A stretch of 64,000 nt of DNA from Propionibacteriaceae bacterium P6A17 (GCA_000619965.1 JHVD01000006.1:124001-188000), one strand, 5' to 3'; shown: positions 35,080 to 44,262, numbered from the stretch's first letter. The notes: generated by a model from the letters alone, not told the origin. Numbers and translations are program-made.

Positions 35080-36156
35080 TCAACCCTTCCTGGCCGCGCT
35101 TGCGGCGACCCAACCCTTCGTCTCGAGCGTGCCGACGAGCTGTTCGGCCACCTCGGTGTCGATGACGATCGTGAGGTAGCCGACCTCGCGCACGGGGTCG
35201 TGGCGCAGCTCGAAGTCCTCCACGTTGAAGCCGGCGTCGCCGATGTCGGTGAACAGCCTCGCCAGTGCGCGCGGCTCGTCGGGGATCTCGACGGTCAGCT
35301 CGCTCACGTCCAACGGCTCCGCGCCGTGCTTGACGAGCAGCGCCTTCGCCCCGGCCTGCCCGAGGGACAGGAACGACTCGAGCCGCTGCGGGTCGTCGAG
35401 CACGCCCATGAGGTAGCGCAGGTCGTCGGCCACCTGGTCGAGCTCGACGCGGATGGCGCTGCTGTTGGCGGTGATGATCTGCCGCCACAGGCCCGGATCG
35501 GAGCCAGCGATGCGCGTCACGTCCTTGATGCCCTGACCCGCGAGCCGGAGATGCTCGCCGGGCACGGCCCGCAGGTGGGAAGCGGTGAGGATGCTCATGA
35601 GGTGCGGCACGTGGCTGACCTGGGCGACGGCCTCGTCGTGATGCAGCGGATCCATCTGCACCACCCTCGCGCCCGAGCGTCGAGCCGCATCGACGACGAC
35701 CGCCACGGCCTCGTCGGTGTTGCCGGAGACGGGGGTCACCACCCAGGTGCGGTCGACGAACAGCGATCCGCTCGCGGTCAGAGGGCCGGTGAACTGCGAG
35801 CCGGCCATTGGGTGCGACGGGACGTAGCGCCCCGCCAGCTCCGGGACGGCACGTTGCACGGCCTCCACGATCGAGGACTTCACGGACCCGACGTCCGTGA
35901 CCACCGCCCGCGGGTAGCGGTGCAGTGCGTCCACCACCACCGCGGGGATCGACGACGGGGGTGTCGCGACGACGACGAGGTCGACGTCGTCCGCGCCAGG
36001 CAGCCCAACCCGCCCGGCACCCAATCCAGCCGCGACGACGGCGTGCGCGCCCACCGCGTCGGAGAGGACCACGTCGCATCCGCTCGCAGTGAGCGCGAGC
36101 CCCAGCGAGGTGCCGACGAGGCCCGCGCCGATGATGAGCACCCGGGGGTCAGCCAC
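35080..36156 (-). CDS. tyrA: Prephenate dehydrogenase with ACT domain
   Basis: 358 residues. NAD-binding GAGLVGTSLG near the N-terminus (residues 8-17), VVVATPPSSIP, SHPMAGSQFTG in the prephenate site, and QGIKDVTRIAGSDPGLW. A C-terminal ACT domain (about 285-350; VEIPDEPRALARLFTDIGDA) should give tyrosine feedback control. GTG 36156 follows GGAGG and overlaps the prcA 3' end by eight bases. It catalyses the NAD-dependent step to 4-hydroxyphenylpyruvate. Confidence 0.94.
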   Translation of the reverse strand: MADPRVLIIGAGLVGTSLGLALTASGCDVVLSDAVGAHAVVAAGLGAGRVGLPGADDVDLVVVATPPSSIPAVVVDALHRYPRAVVTDVGSVKSSIVEAVQRAVPELAGRYVPSHPMAGSQFTGPLTASGSLFVDRTWVVTPVSGNTDEAVAVVVDAARRSGARVVQMDPLHHDEAVAQVSHVPHLMSILTASHLRAVPGEHLRLAGQGIKDVTRIAGSDPGLWRQIITANSSAIRVELDQVADDLRYLMGVLDDPQRLESFLSLGQAGAKALLVKHGAEPLDVSELTVEIPDEPRALARLFTDIGDAGFNVEDFELRHDPVREVGYLTIVIDTEVAEQLVGTLETKGWVAASAARKG

Positions 36157-36832
36157 GAAGGAGTCCCTCCAGCTCGTCGCCCTCGATCCGGCGGAACGTC
36201 CGACGGCGCCCGGCACGCCGATCCAGGAACCCGACCTCCACCTGCGCGGCGCCCAGCCCGGTCCCGGGCCGCAAGCCCCGGGCGAGGGTGCGCAGTGCCT
36301 CACCCACGCCGACGTCGCCCGAGAGACCCTCCCCCACGGCCTCGACGATGCGCTCCGGCTCCCCGCCGATCACCGTGAAGGTGCGCTCGTCGGTGATCAC
36401 GCCGTCGTAGGAGATGCGGTAGAGCACGTCGTCGGAGGGCTGTTGCCCGAGCTCGGCGACGATCAGCTCCACCTCGTAGGGCTTCTCCACCGACGAGGCA
36501 AACGTGGTGCCGAGGATCTGCGAGTAGGCGCCGGCGAGGCTACGGGCGGTGACGTCCGTGCGGTCGTAGGAGTAGCCGCGCAGGTCGGCGTGCCGGATTC
36601 CCGCCACCCGAAGCATCTCGAACTCGTGGTAGCGCCCCACCGCGGCGAAGCCGATCCGGTCGTGGATCTCGGAGACCTTGTGGAGCGTCGTCGAGTGGTT
36701 CTCCGCGACGAACAGAACGCCGGCGTCCAGCTTGCACACGGCGACGGACCGCCCGCGCGCGATGCCCTTGCGTGCAAACTCGGCACGGTCGAGCATGAGC
36801 TGCTCCGGCGGCACGTACATCGGCATGCTCAC
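36149..36832 (-). CDS. prcA: 20S proteasome alpha subunit
   Basis: 227 residues. MSMPMYVPPEQLM matches the gate-forming N-terminus of bacterial PrcA. GIARGRSVAVC, ENHSTTLHKVSEIHDRIGF and YSYDRTDVTARSLAGAYSQ follow the Mycobacterium PrcA pattern. I chose GTG 36832 because its GTGA overlaps the prcB stop. PrcA forms the outer rings of the core particle and docks the Mpa/ARC ATPase. Confidence 0.94.
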   Translation of the reverse strand: MSMPMYVPPEQLMLDRAEFARKGIARGRSVAVCKLDAGVLFVAENHSTTLHKVSEIHDRIGFAAVGRYHEFEMLRVAGIRHADLRGYSYDRTDVTARSLAGAYSQILGTTFASSVEKPYEVELIVAELGQQPSDDVLYRISYDGVITDERTFTVIGGEPERIVEAVGEGLSGDVGVGEALRTLARGLRPGTGLGAAQVEVGFLDRRAGRRRTFRRIEGDELEGLLRG

Positions 36833-37632
36833 AGCACCGCTCCCTTCGGCCCGCCAAAGCGCTCCGCGCGTCCGGCGACGATGCGCGCGGCAAGGTCGCG
36901 GACCTCCTCGTCCGACCAGCGCCGCACCCCGTCGGCGGAGGCCTGCATCACGACCGGCATGATGCCGCGGGTGAGGTCGAGCCCCGACGTGGCGGCGTCG
37001 TCGTCGGCCGCATCGAAGAGCGACTGCAGCAGAGCGGCCACGGCGGTGTGCTCGTCGGCATCCGGGTCGTGGAGCTTCTTCAATGCGCCGCGCGCGTACG
37101 CGGCCCCCGATCCCAGCGCCGCGTACCGGTGCTCCTCGTAGCGGCCGCCGGTGCCGTCGTAGGTGTACATGCGTCCGCGTGCGGCCCGCGGGTCCCACCC
37201 GACGAACATCGGCAGCATCATGAGCCCCTGGAGCGCCTGCGGGAAGTTGGCCCGCAGCAGGGCGGAAAGCCGATTGGCCTTGCCGTCGAAGCTGAGCGGT
37301 ACCCCCTCGATCTTTTCGAAGTGCTCGAGCTCCACCTGGAACAGCCGCACCATCTCCGTCGCGAGTCCGGCCACGCCGGCGATGCCGACGATTGTGTGGT
37401 CGTCGGCGCCGAAGACCTTCTCGATGTCGTGCAGCGCGATGACGTTGCCGACGGTGGCCCGCCTGTCGCCGACCATCGCCACGCCGCCGGCGTAGCGGGC
37501 GGCGACGATCGTCGTCCCGTGGGGAGCCGAGGGGTCGATGGGTGCCCCGAGCCGGGGCACCCCGGGGAGCTCCGCAAACGACGATCCTCCGCCGCCACTG
37601 GTGCCGCCCAGCAGGTCGTGCAGCGAATTCAC
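36829..37632 (-). CDS. prcB: 20S proteasome beta subunit
   Basis: 267 residues. A ~40-residue propeptide precedes HGTTIVAARYAGGVAMVGDRR, where the first Thr after Gly becomes the N-terminal nucleophile on self-cleavage; Lys and Asp partners follow. GVPLSFDGKANRLSALLR and AADDDAATSGLDLTRGI match the family. GTG 37632 follows AGGAGGGAG. In mycobacteria prcBA follows pup; here neither pup, dop, mpa nor pafA is adjacent. Confidence 0.94.
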   Translation of the reverse strand: MNSLHDLLGGTSGGGGSSFAELPGVPRLGAPIDPSAPHGTTIVAARYAGGVAMVGDRRATVGNVIALHDIEKVFGADDHTIVGIAGVAGLATEMVRLFQVELEHFEKIEGVPLSFDGKANRLSALLRANFPQALQGLMMLPMFVGWDPRAARGRMYTYDGTGGRYEEHRYAALGSGAAYARGALKKLHDPDADEHTAVAALLQSLFDAADDDAATSGLDLTRGIMPVVMQASADGVRRWSDEEVRDLAARIVAGRAERFGGPKGAVL

Positions 37633-37650
37633 CGGGAACTCCCTCCTAGA

Positions 37651-38013
37651 ATGACTTCCATGATGCGTGTGGTGCCGTTGGCAATCGATCTCGTCCTCGT
37701 GCTGGTCTTCGCCGCCGTGGGACGCGCCAGCCACGGTGAAGGCCTCTCCGGCATCCTAGTCACCGCGTGGCCGTTCCTGCTGGCCTGCCTGCTCGCTTGG
37801 GTCGTCATCGCCGCGCTCGGCGACCAAGGCCACGGACTGCGCGCCGCCACCGTCTCATGGCTGGTCACCTGGCTGGGCGGCATGGCCATCCGCGTGGCGG
37901 CCGGAGGCACTGCGCAAGGCGCGTTCGTCGTCGTGGCAGGGGCCTTCCTGGCGCTCGTGCTCTACGGCTGGCGGCTGCTGCGCCTCGCCGTGCGCGGCCG
38001 GCGCACCGCCTAG
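37651..38013 (+). CDS. DUF3054 family membrane protein
   Basis: 120 residues with four hydrophobic helices (LAIDLVLVLVFAAVG, AWPFLLACLLAWVVIAAL, a central GMAIRVAAGG, and AFVVVAGAFLALVLYGW), the DUF3054 layout. No function is known. It begins 18 bases from the divergent prcB start; in-frame ATGs at 37651, 37660 and 37663 are all possible and none has a clear Shine-Dalgarno. Its 3' end overlaps trmI on the other strand by 159 bases. Confidence 0.8.
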   Translation: MTSMMRVVPLAIDLVLVLVFAAVGRASHGEGLSGILVTAWPFLLACLLAWVVIAALGDQGHGLRAATVSWLVTWLGGMAIRVAAGGTAQGAFVVVAGAFLALVLYGWRLLRLAVRGRRTA

Positions 38014-38904
38014 CCGTTCGGGAATGTTGCGCGGACGCGGGCCGACGTAGTCCGCTCCGTAGGCGCCGGGTGCGGGGCGCCGCTTCCGCATGGGCGCGAC
38101 CTGCCCTGGGGCGAGGCGCTTCGAGGTCAGCAGGAAGCCTGTGTGGCTGGAGGTGGCGTGACCGGGGCGGATGGCGAGCCCCTCGGCATGCCAGTCCCGC
38201 ACCGTCGTCTCCGTCATGACCGGCTCGGTGAAGCCGCCGTGGGCCCGCAGCGTGTCGGCCACACGCCCCAGCTGGGTGGTCGTGGCGACGTAGCAGCACA
38301 GGATGCCGCCAGGGACCATGCGTTCGGCGACCACGTCGACGCACTCCCACGGGGCCAGCATGTCCAGGATGGCGCGATCGATGGGGTCGTCGGTGATGGA
38401 CTCGACGAGGTCGCCGACGGTGAGCGTCCAGGAGGGATGCTCGGTGCCGAGGAAGGCGTCGACGTTGCGCGCGGCCACCTCCGCGAACTCGGGGCGCCGC
38501 TCATAGCTCATGAGCCTGCCCTCGGGGCCGACGGCTCGCAGCAGCGCGAGTGTGAGCGCACCCGAGCCGACGCCCGCCTCCAGGACCCGCGCCCCGGGGT
38601 AGATGTCGGTCCACATCAGGATCTGGGCCGCGTCCTTGGGGTAGATCACGGCCGCCTCGCGCGGCATCGAGACCATGAACTCGTTGAGGATCGGCCTGAA
38701 GGCGAGCCATTCCATCCCGCCCACCGAGCGCACGACGACGCCCTCGGGCCCCCCGATGAGGTCGTCGTGGGACACGGCGCCATTGGTGGTGTGCCACACG
38801 GCCCCATCACGCAGGACGAGGGACTTGCGGCGCCCCTTCGTGTCGGTGAGCGTCACCCTCTCCCCCGCTTGGAGGGGGCCGCGTCGTACTCCGGCGAAGG
38901 TCAT
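37855..38904 (-). CDS. trmI: tRNA (adenine-N1)-methyltransferase
   Basis: 349 residues. TrmI makes m1A58 in the T-arm of tRNA. An N-terminal OB-like domain (GERVTLTDTKGRRKSLVL) leads into the Rossmann methyltransferase with VLEAGVGSGALTLALL and ILDMLAPWE, close to Rv2118c. Rv2118c is about 280 residues; the extra C-terminal ~55 residues here are Arg/Glu/Ala-rich and antisense to DUF3054, so they may be non-conserved. The ATG 38904 overlaps the HAD stop (ATGA). Third gene of metH-HAD-trmI. Confidence 0.93.
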   Translation of the reverse strand: MTFAGVRRGPLQAGERVTLTDTKGRRKSLVLRDGAVWHTTNGAVSHDDLIGGPEGVVVRSVGGMEWLAFRPILNEFMVSMPREAAVIYPKDAAQILMWTDIYPGARVLEAGVGSGALTLALLRAVGPEGRLMSYERRPEFAEVAARNVDAFLGTEHPSWTLTVGDLVESITDDPIDRAILDMLAPWECVDVVAERMVPGGILCCYVATTTQLGRVADTLRAHGGFTEPVMTETTVRDWHAEGLAIRPGHATSSHTGFLLTSKRLAPGQVAPMRKRRPAPGAYGADYVGPRPRNIPERLGGAPAAHGEAQQPPAVEHERQEGPCHDDERALRSASGRHADGHAAQPGDQP

Positions 38905-39590
38905 GCGTGGTCTCTCAGTCGTTCGTGGATGGCCCGGAGCTCGGCGAGCCCGGTCGTGCGCAGGGCATCGGGGCTGACGTGCAGCCTCGGGTGCGCGGGA
39001 AGGACGGCTTCCGAGGGTACACCGACGACGAGCCCTCCGGCATCCAGCCCTGCCCGGGTGCCCGGCACCGAGTCCTCGAGGATCAGCGCATCCAGTGGGT
39101 CCACGCCCAGCCGCGCGAAGGCCTGCAGGTAGCCTTCCGGGTGCGGCTTGGGGTGGGCGACGTCGTCGGAGGTGATGAGGAACTCGAAGATCGACGGCAG
39201 TCGGCTGCGTGCCGCGTCGAGAATCTGCCCGTTGCTGGCGGTGACGAGGGCGCAGCGGATGCCCGCCTGCTCGAACTCGGCGAGGAGCCGGAGGACGCCG
39301 TCGAGATAGGGCAGCTCCGCGGACGCCACCCGGCCGGCGACGCGCGCGTGCAGTTCGTCGAAGAACCAGCCCACCCGCTCGGGCAGGCCCGCCGCGTCGG
39401 CCATCATCTGCGCGGAGATGCGGGCGCTCTGGCCCGTCATCTGCCGCATCTGCTCCTCGCCCCACTCGACCCCGAAGTCCAGCATCATCTGTTGCTCAGT
39501 GCTCGCCCAGATGGGCTCGGTGTCGACGAGTGTCCCGTCGTAGTCCCACACGACGGCCTGCAGGCCGCCCGATCGCTCGCTGCTGCTCAC
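38901..39590 (-). CDS. HAD-family phosphatase (beta-phosphoglucomutase-like)
   Basis: 229 residues. HAD motif I is DYDGTLVD (16-23), with nucleophile Asp16 and acid Asp18. Motif II lies in LVTASNG, and motifs III/IV in HPKPHPEGY and LILEDSVPGTRAGLDAG. A helical cap domain is inserted after motif I. The substrate is not evident. GTG 39590 overlaps the metH stop as GTGA, so it is translated from the metH message. Confidence 0.9.
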   Translation of the reverse strand: MSSSERSGGLQAVVWDYDGTLVDTEPIWASTEQQMMLDFGVEWGEEQMRQMTGQSARISAQMMADAAGLPERVGWFFDELHARVAGRVASAELPYLDGVLRLLAEFEQAGIRCALVTASNGQILDAARSRLPSIFEFLITSDDVAHPKPHPEGYLQAFARLGVDPLDALILEDSVPGTRAGLDAGGLVVGVPSEAVLPAHPRLHVSPDALRTTGLAELRAIHERLRDHA

Positions 39591-42500
39591 GCGCTGAAGT
39601 ACTTCGCTTCCGGGTGGTGGACGATGATGGCGTCGGTCGACTGCTCCGGGTGGAGCTGCAACTCCTCGCTCAGCGCGACGCCGATTCGTTGCGGCTCGAG
39701 CAGCCGCACCAGGGCGATCCGGTCCTCCAGATCGGGGCACGCGGGATACCCGAACGAATAGCGGGAGCCGCGGTAGCCCTGCTTGTGGATGGCCTCGTCG
39801 ATCGTGCGCTCCTGCGCGGCGTAGCCCAGCTCGGCACGCACGCGCCAGTGCCAGTACTCTGCCAGCGCCTCCGTCAGCTGCACCGACAGCCCGTGGAGCT
39901 CGAGGTAGTCGCGGAAAGCGTTGGCCTCGAACAGCCGATTCGTGGCGGCAGCGACCTCGCCGCCCATCGTCACCAGTTGCATGGGCAGCACGTCCGGTCC
40001 GAGCCGGGCGGCTTCGTCGGCGTCGCGGAAGAAGTCGGCGAGACACAGGCGCCGGTCGCGGCGCTGACGGGGGAACGTGAACCTCGCCACCTCACGCGAC
40101 GGCTCGTCGGGGGCGCCGACGATGAGCGTCTCGCCCTCCGAGTGGCAGGGGAAGTAGCCGTAGACCACCGCGAAGTTGGCGAGCTGCTCGGTCTTGATAC
40201 GGTCGATCCACATGCGCAGTCGCGGCATCGCCTCCTGCTCGACGAGCTCCTCGTACGAGGCGCCCTCGCGGGTGGGTTTGAGCCCCCACCTGCCGACGAA
40301 CGTGGCCCGGTGATCGAGCCATTCGAGGACGTCCGCGAGCTTGATGCCCTTGACGACACGGGTGCCCCAAAACGGCGGGGCCGGCACGTCGACGCCGCGG
40401 GCGACGTCGGACCGGAGACCCAGTTCGGGCTCGGCGATCTCCACCAGCGATCCCCGCGCGGTGACTCGTCGCGGCTTGCGTTCCGGCAGGGAGGCCCCCT
40501 CCTCGCCGCGTTTGACCGCCATCACGGCATCCATGAGCGCGAGCCCCTCGAAGGCGTCGCGTGCGTAGCGAACTTCGCCGTCGAAGAGGTCTGCGAGATC
40601 CTGTTCGACGTAGGCGCGCGTGAGCGCTGCCCCGCCCAGCAGCACGGGATACTTCTCGGCCAGTCCCAGCCGGTTGAGCTCCAGGAGGTTGTCCTTCATG
40701 ACGAGCGTCGACTTCACCAGCAGGCCGGACATGCCGATGGCATCCGCGTCGTGCTGTTGGGCGGCGTCGACGATGGCCTGGATGGACTGCTTGATGCCGA
40801 TGTTGATGACCGTGTAGCCGTTGTTGCTGACGATGATGTCGACGAGGTTCTTGCCGATGTCGTGGACGTCGCCGCGCACCGTGGCGAGGACCAGGGTGCC
40901 CTTGCCCGCGCCTTCCGACTTCTCCATGTGCGGCTCGAGGTAGGCGACGGCCGCCTTCATCGTCTCGGCGGACTGCAGCACGAACGGCAGTTGCATGCGT
41001 CCGGAGCCGAACAGCTCCCCGACCACCTTCATGCCTGCGAGCAGGTCGTCGTTGATGATCGCGAGGGCATCCTTCGTGGCGAGGGCCTCGTCGAGATCAG
41101 CTTCGAGGCCCTTGGCCTCGCCGTCGACGATGCGTCGCTGCAGCCGCTCGCCCAACGGCAGCGCGGCCAGCTCGGCCGCGCGCGACTCACGCGCCGACTT
41201 CGCGGTGACGCCCTCGAACATCTCCAGGAAGCGCGCGAGCGGATCGTAGGTGTCGCGGCGATCGTGAATCAGGTCCAGCGCGACGCGGCGCTGCTCGTCG
41301 GGGATGCGTTCGATCGGCAGGATCTTCGCCGAGTGGACGATGGCCGAGTCGAGCCCGGCTTGGACGCACTCGTGCAGAAAGACGGAGTTCAGCACCATGC
41401 GCGCGGCGGGGTTGAGGCCGAACGAGACGTTGGAGACGCCGAGCGTGGTGCGCACGCCGGGATACTTCGCCTTGAGCAGGCGGATGGCTTCGATGGTCTC
41501 GAGCGCGTCCCGACGCGTTTCCTCCTGGCCGGTGCCGATCGGGAACGTCAGGCAGTCGACGAGGATGTCGCCGACGCGCATCCCCCAGTTGCCGACGAGG
41601 TCGTCGATCAGTCGCGACGCGCAGCGCACCTTCCACTCGGCGGTCCGGGCCTGGCCCTCCTCGTCGATGGTGAGCGCCACGACGGCGGCCCCGTGCTCCT
41701 TGACCAGCGGCATGATGCGTCCGAAGCGGCTGTCGGGTCCGTCGCCATCCTCGTAGTTGACCGAGTTGATGACACAACGTCCCGCCAGCCGCTCGAGGCC
41801 AGCGCGCAGCACGTCGGGCTCGGTGGAGTCGAGCATCACCGGGAGGGTGACGGCGGTGGCCAGCCGGCCGGCGATTTGGTCCATGTCGCGCACGCCGTCG
41901 CGCCCGACGTAGTCGACGCAGAGGTCGAGCAGGTGGGCGCCGTCGCGTGCCTGCGCCTTGGCGATGTCGATGCAGTCGTCGAGCCTGCCCTCCAGCATCG
42001 CCTCGCGGAAGGCCTTCGAGCCGTTGGCGTTGGTGCGTTCCCCGATGCTGAGGTAGCTGGCGTCCTGGCCCAGGGGTACGTCGACGTAGAGCGAGCCGAC
42101 CGCCTCGTCGACGACAACCTCCCGCTTGGCGACGATCCGGCCCGAGTAGCGATTCGCGAGCAGGCGGATGTGCTCGGGCGTGGTGCCGCAGCAGCCACCG
42201 ACGAGCCCCAGGCCGTACTCGTCGAGGAAGGTGCCGAGCGCGTCGGCGAAGGGTTCGGGCTTCAGCGGGTAGACGGCGCCGTCGGGGGTCAGTTCGGGAA
42301 GTCCGGCGTTCGGCATCGCGACGATCACCCCCTGGAAGCGCTGCGCGAGCTGGCGCAGGTGCTCGCTCATCTCGCCTGGGCCGGTGGCGCAGTTGAGGCC
42401 GATGGCGTCGACGCGCAGTGCCTCGAGCGCGACGAGCGCGGCGCCGATTTCGGAGCCGAGCAGCATGGTGCCGGTGGTCTCGACCGTGACGTTGACGAGG

Positions 42501-43057
42501 ATCGGCAGGTCGACGCCGGCGGCCGCCCGGGCGCGCTTGGCTGCGATGACTGCGGCCTTGGCCTGCAGAAGGTCCTGCGATGTCTCGATCAGGACGGCGT
42601 CGATGCCGCCTCGCAGCATGGCTTCGACCTGCCGCTGGTACGCGTCGCGGATGTCGGCGAAGCTGATGTGGCCGAGCGTGGGCAGTTTCGTCCCGGGCCC
42701 GATGGAGCCCAGCACGAACCGCGGCTTGTCGTCGTATGCGTCAGCGACGTCGCGTGCGATGCGCGCAGCAGCCTCGGCGAGTTCCTCCAGTCTGTCGACG
42801 ATGTCGTATTCCCCGAGCGCTGCGAGGTTCGCGCCGAACGTGTTGGTCTCGATGCAGTCGGCGCCCGCGTCGAGGTAGGCGCGGTGGATGTGCGCGACGA
42901 CGTCGGGGCGAGTGACGTTGAGGACTTCGTTGCAGCCCTCGAGCCCCTGGAAATCGGTGTCGACCTGGAGGTCCGTGAACCTCTGCAGCATGGTCCCCAT
43001 GGCCCCGTCGGCCACGAGTACCTGCTTGCCGAGAACGTCCCTGAACGAAGTTGCCAT
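39587..43057 (-). CDS. metH: Cobalamin-dependent methionine synthase
   Basis: 1156 residues with all four modules. Homocysteine-binding: zinc ligands Cys223 and Cys289/Cys290 in GGCCGTTPEH. Pterin-binding: YLSIGERTNANGSKAF and LDLCVDYVGRDG. Cobalamin cap and Rossmann: DVHDIGKNLV, with the His that ligates B12, then GMSGLLVKSTLVM. The C-terminal AdoMet-binding reactivation domain includes FPACPDLEDR-like GYPACPDLEDR. Start ATG 43057. It depends on homocysteine, so a broken metY would need another route to supply it. No cobalamin riboswitch fits in the 94-bp upstream gap. Confidence 0.96.
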   Translation of the reverse strand: MATSFRDVLGKQVLVADGAMGTMLQRFTDLQVDTDFQGLEGCNEVLNVTRPDVVAHIHRAYLDAGADCIETNTFGANLAALGEYDIVDRLEELAEAAARIARDVADAYDDKPRFVLGSIGPGTKLPTLGHISFADIRDAYQRQVEAMLRGGIDAVLIETSQDLLQAKAAVIAAKRARAAAGVDLPILVNVTVETTGTMLLGSEIGAALVALEALRVDAIGLNCATGPGEMSEHLRQLAQRFQGVIVAMPNAGLPELTPDGAVYPLKPEPFADALGTFLDEYGLGLVGGCCGTTPEHIRLLANRYSGRIVAKREVVVDEAVGSLYVDVPLGQDASYLSIGERTNANGSKAFREAMLEGRLDDCIDIAKAQARDGAHLLDLCVDYVGRDGVRDMDQIAGRLATAVTLPVMLDSTEPDVLRAGLERLAGRCVINSVNYEDGDGPDSRFGRIMPLVKEHGAAVVALTIDEEGQARTAEWKVRCASRLIDDLVGNWGMRVGDILVDCLTFPIGTGQEETRRDALETIEAIRLLKAKYPGVRTTLGVSNVSFGLNPAARMVLNSVFLHECVQAGLDSAIVHSAKILPIERIPDEQRRVALDLIHDRRDTYDPLARFLEMFEGVTAKSARESRAAELAALPLGERLQRRIVDGEAKGLEADLDEALATKDALAIINDDLLAGMKVVGELFGSGRMQLPFVLQSAETMKAAVAYLEPHMEKSEGAGKGTLVLATVRGDVHDIGKNLVDIIVSNNGYTVINIGIKQSIQAIVDAAQQHDADAIGMSGLLVKSTLVMKDNLLELNRLGLAEKYPVLLGGAALTRAYVEQDLADLFDGEVRYARDAFEGLALMDAVMAVKRGEEGASLPERKPRRVTARGSLVEIAEPELGLRSDVARGVDVPAPPFWGTRVVKGIKLADVLEWLDHRATFVGRWGLKPTREGASYEELVEQEAMPRLRMWIDRIKTEQLANFAVVYGYFPCHSEGETLIVGAPDEPSREVARFTFPRQRRDRRLCLADFFRDADEAARLGPDVLPMQLVTMGGEVAAATNRLFEANAFRDYLELHGLSVQLTEALAEYWHWRVRAELGYAAQERTIDEAIHKQGYRGSRYSFGYPACPDLEDRIALVRLLEPQRIGVALSEELQLHPEQSTDAIIVHHPEAKYFSA

Positions 43058-43151
43058 GCGGGCTACCCTACCGATCACGGCAACGGTGGACGATTCACGC
43101 GCCACCGGCTGGACGGGTCGGGTCCCGCGACGACCGCGCTAGGCTGGTGCA

Positions 43152-43985
43152 ATGCAGTTCGAGCCCCTCACGGATCTTCGTGACCCGGCCGTCGTGATCG
43201 CCTTCAGCGGCTGGAACGACGCGGGCAGTGCCGCGAGCGACCTCGTCGAACGACTGGTCGACTCGCTGCCGGGCGATGAGATCGAGCCCATCGACGACGA
43301 GACCTACTTCGACTTCCAGGCCACGCGCCCCTTCCTCCGACGCGAGGCCGACGGGCCCTGGATCCAGTGGCCGTCGATTCGCCTGCGCCGGCTGCGCCAC
43401 GACGCACGAGACATCATCGCCGTCATCGGTCCGGAGCCGAGCTTGCGTTGGCGTAGCTTCTGCCGCGAGCTCGTCACACGGTTGAGCGAGCTTCGACCGA
43501 CCATCGCCATCACGCTCGGCGCCATGCTTTCAGACATCCCGCATTCGCGTCCGTTCCCGACGGGTCTGTACGCCGCGAGCGAGGAGCTGCAGGAGCGCCT
43601 CGGCTTCGAGAGCTCTGACTACACCGGGCCCACGGGCATCGTGGGTGTGCTCGGCCAAGCACTGGCCCAAGCCGGCATCCCGACCGCGGCGCTGTGGGCC
43701 TCGGTGCCCCACTACGTCGCGAACCCTCCGAATCCGAAGGCCCAGCTGGCGCTCCTGACGCGCCTCGAGAGTGCGCTGCAGATCACGCTCGACCACGGCA
43801 AGCTCGAAGAGCAGTCGGGGGAATGGTTGCAGGCCGTGGACCAGCTCGCAGCCCAGGACCCCGACATCCAGCACTACATCGAGCAGCTCGAGGAAGCGCG
43901 CGACAAGGAGGTCGTCGAAGAGCTCTCCGGCGACAGGATCGCTGCGGAATTCGAGCGGTATCTTCGCGGGCGACACGACCGCTGA
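43152..43985 (+). CDS. PAC2 family protein
   Basis: 277 residues of the PAC2 (proteasome assembly chaperone-like) fold. N-terminal DPAVVIAFSGWNDAGSAASD and middle PTGIVGVLGQALAQAGIPTAALWASVPHYVA are diagnostic. Actinobacterial PAC2 proteins are widespread; a link to proteasome assembly is known for eukaryotic relatives but unproven here. The C-terminal ~70 residues are helical and acidic. It is transcribed divergently from metH. Confidence 0.9.
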   Translation: MQFEPLTDLRDPAVVIAFSGWNDAGSAASDLVERLVDSLPGDEIEPIDDETYFDFQATRPFLRREADGPWIQWPSIRLRRLRHDARDIIAVIGPEPSLRWRSFCRELVTRLSELRPTIAITLGAMLSDIPHSRPFPTGLYAASEELQERLGFESSDYTGPTGIVGVLGQALAQAGIPTAALWASVPHYVANPPNPKAQLALLTRLESALQITLDHGKLEEQSGEWLQAVDQLAAQDPDIQHYIEQLEEARDKEVVEELSGDRIAAEFERYLRGRHDR

Positions 43986-44207
43986 GCCTCATCGGACGCA
44001 TTGCGCAACATCGCCTTCGGGCCCGGCGCCAGGGCTGAATTGCAGGGTACGTGATGACGCTGCCACGTCTCGCGAGCGCTGCCGCTGTTGAGCTGCCGAC
44101 TGGGGTACTTGAGGTTTGGGGCGGTTCGCACTGGTGTCCGGCGCATCAACGCCCTCTGTCGCAGACGACATCCTTGCTCGTAAGGCCTCCGTCAGAGGTT
44201 GCGAACA

Positions 44208-44237
44208 ACCGGTTGGCCATCAGGACGGCCAACCGGT
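44208..44237. repeat. Perfect 11-bp inverted repeat ACCGGTTGGCC...GGCCAACCGGT
   Basis: Arms at 44208-44218 and 44227-44237 with an 8-base spacer, about 106 bases before the Shine-Dalgarno-supported start of the lactococcin-like gene. It may be a protein-binding site or a small hairpin. Confidence 0.7.
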
Positions 44238-44262
44238 CAAACTCTTCACCCAATCGGTCAAA
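44234..44262 (+). promoter_or_regulatory. Candidate dimer-binding direct repeats CGGTCAAA x2, 21 bp apart
   Basis: CGGTCAAA occurs at 44234-44241 and 44255-44262, spaced by two helical turns, each within an AAYCGGTCAAA 11-mer. Tandem sites at this spacing suit a response regulator bound on one DNA face. A response-regulator fragment lies downstream at 45448. Confidence 0.45.

Noticed and set aside
43058-43151. Possible cobalamin riboswitch ahead of metH
   Set aside because: The divergent gap to the PAC2 gene is only 94 bases, too short for a B12 aptamer, and lacks a B12-box-like sequence.
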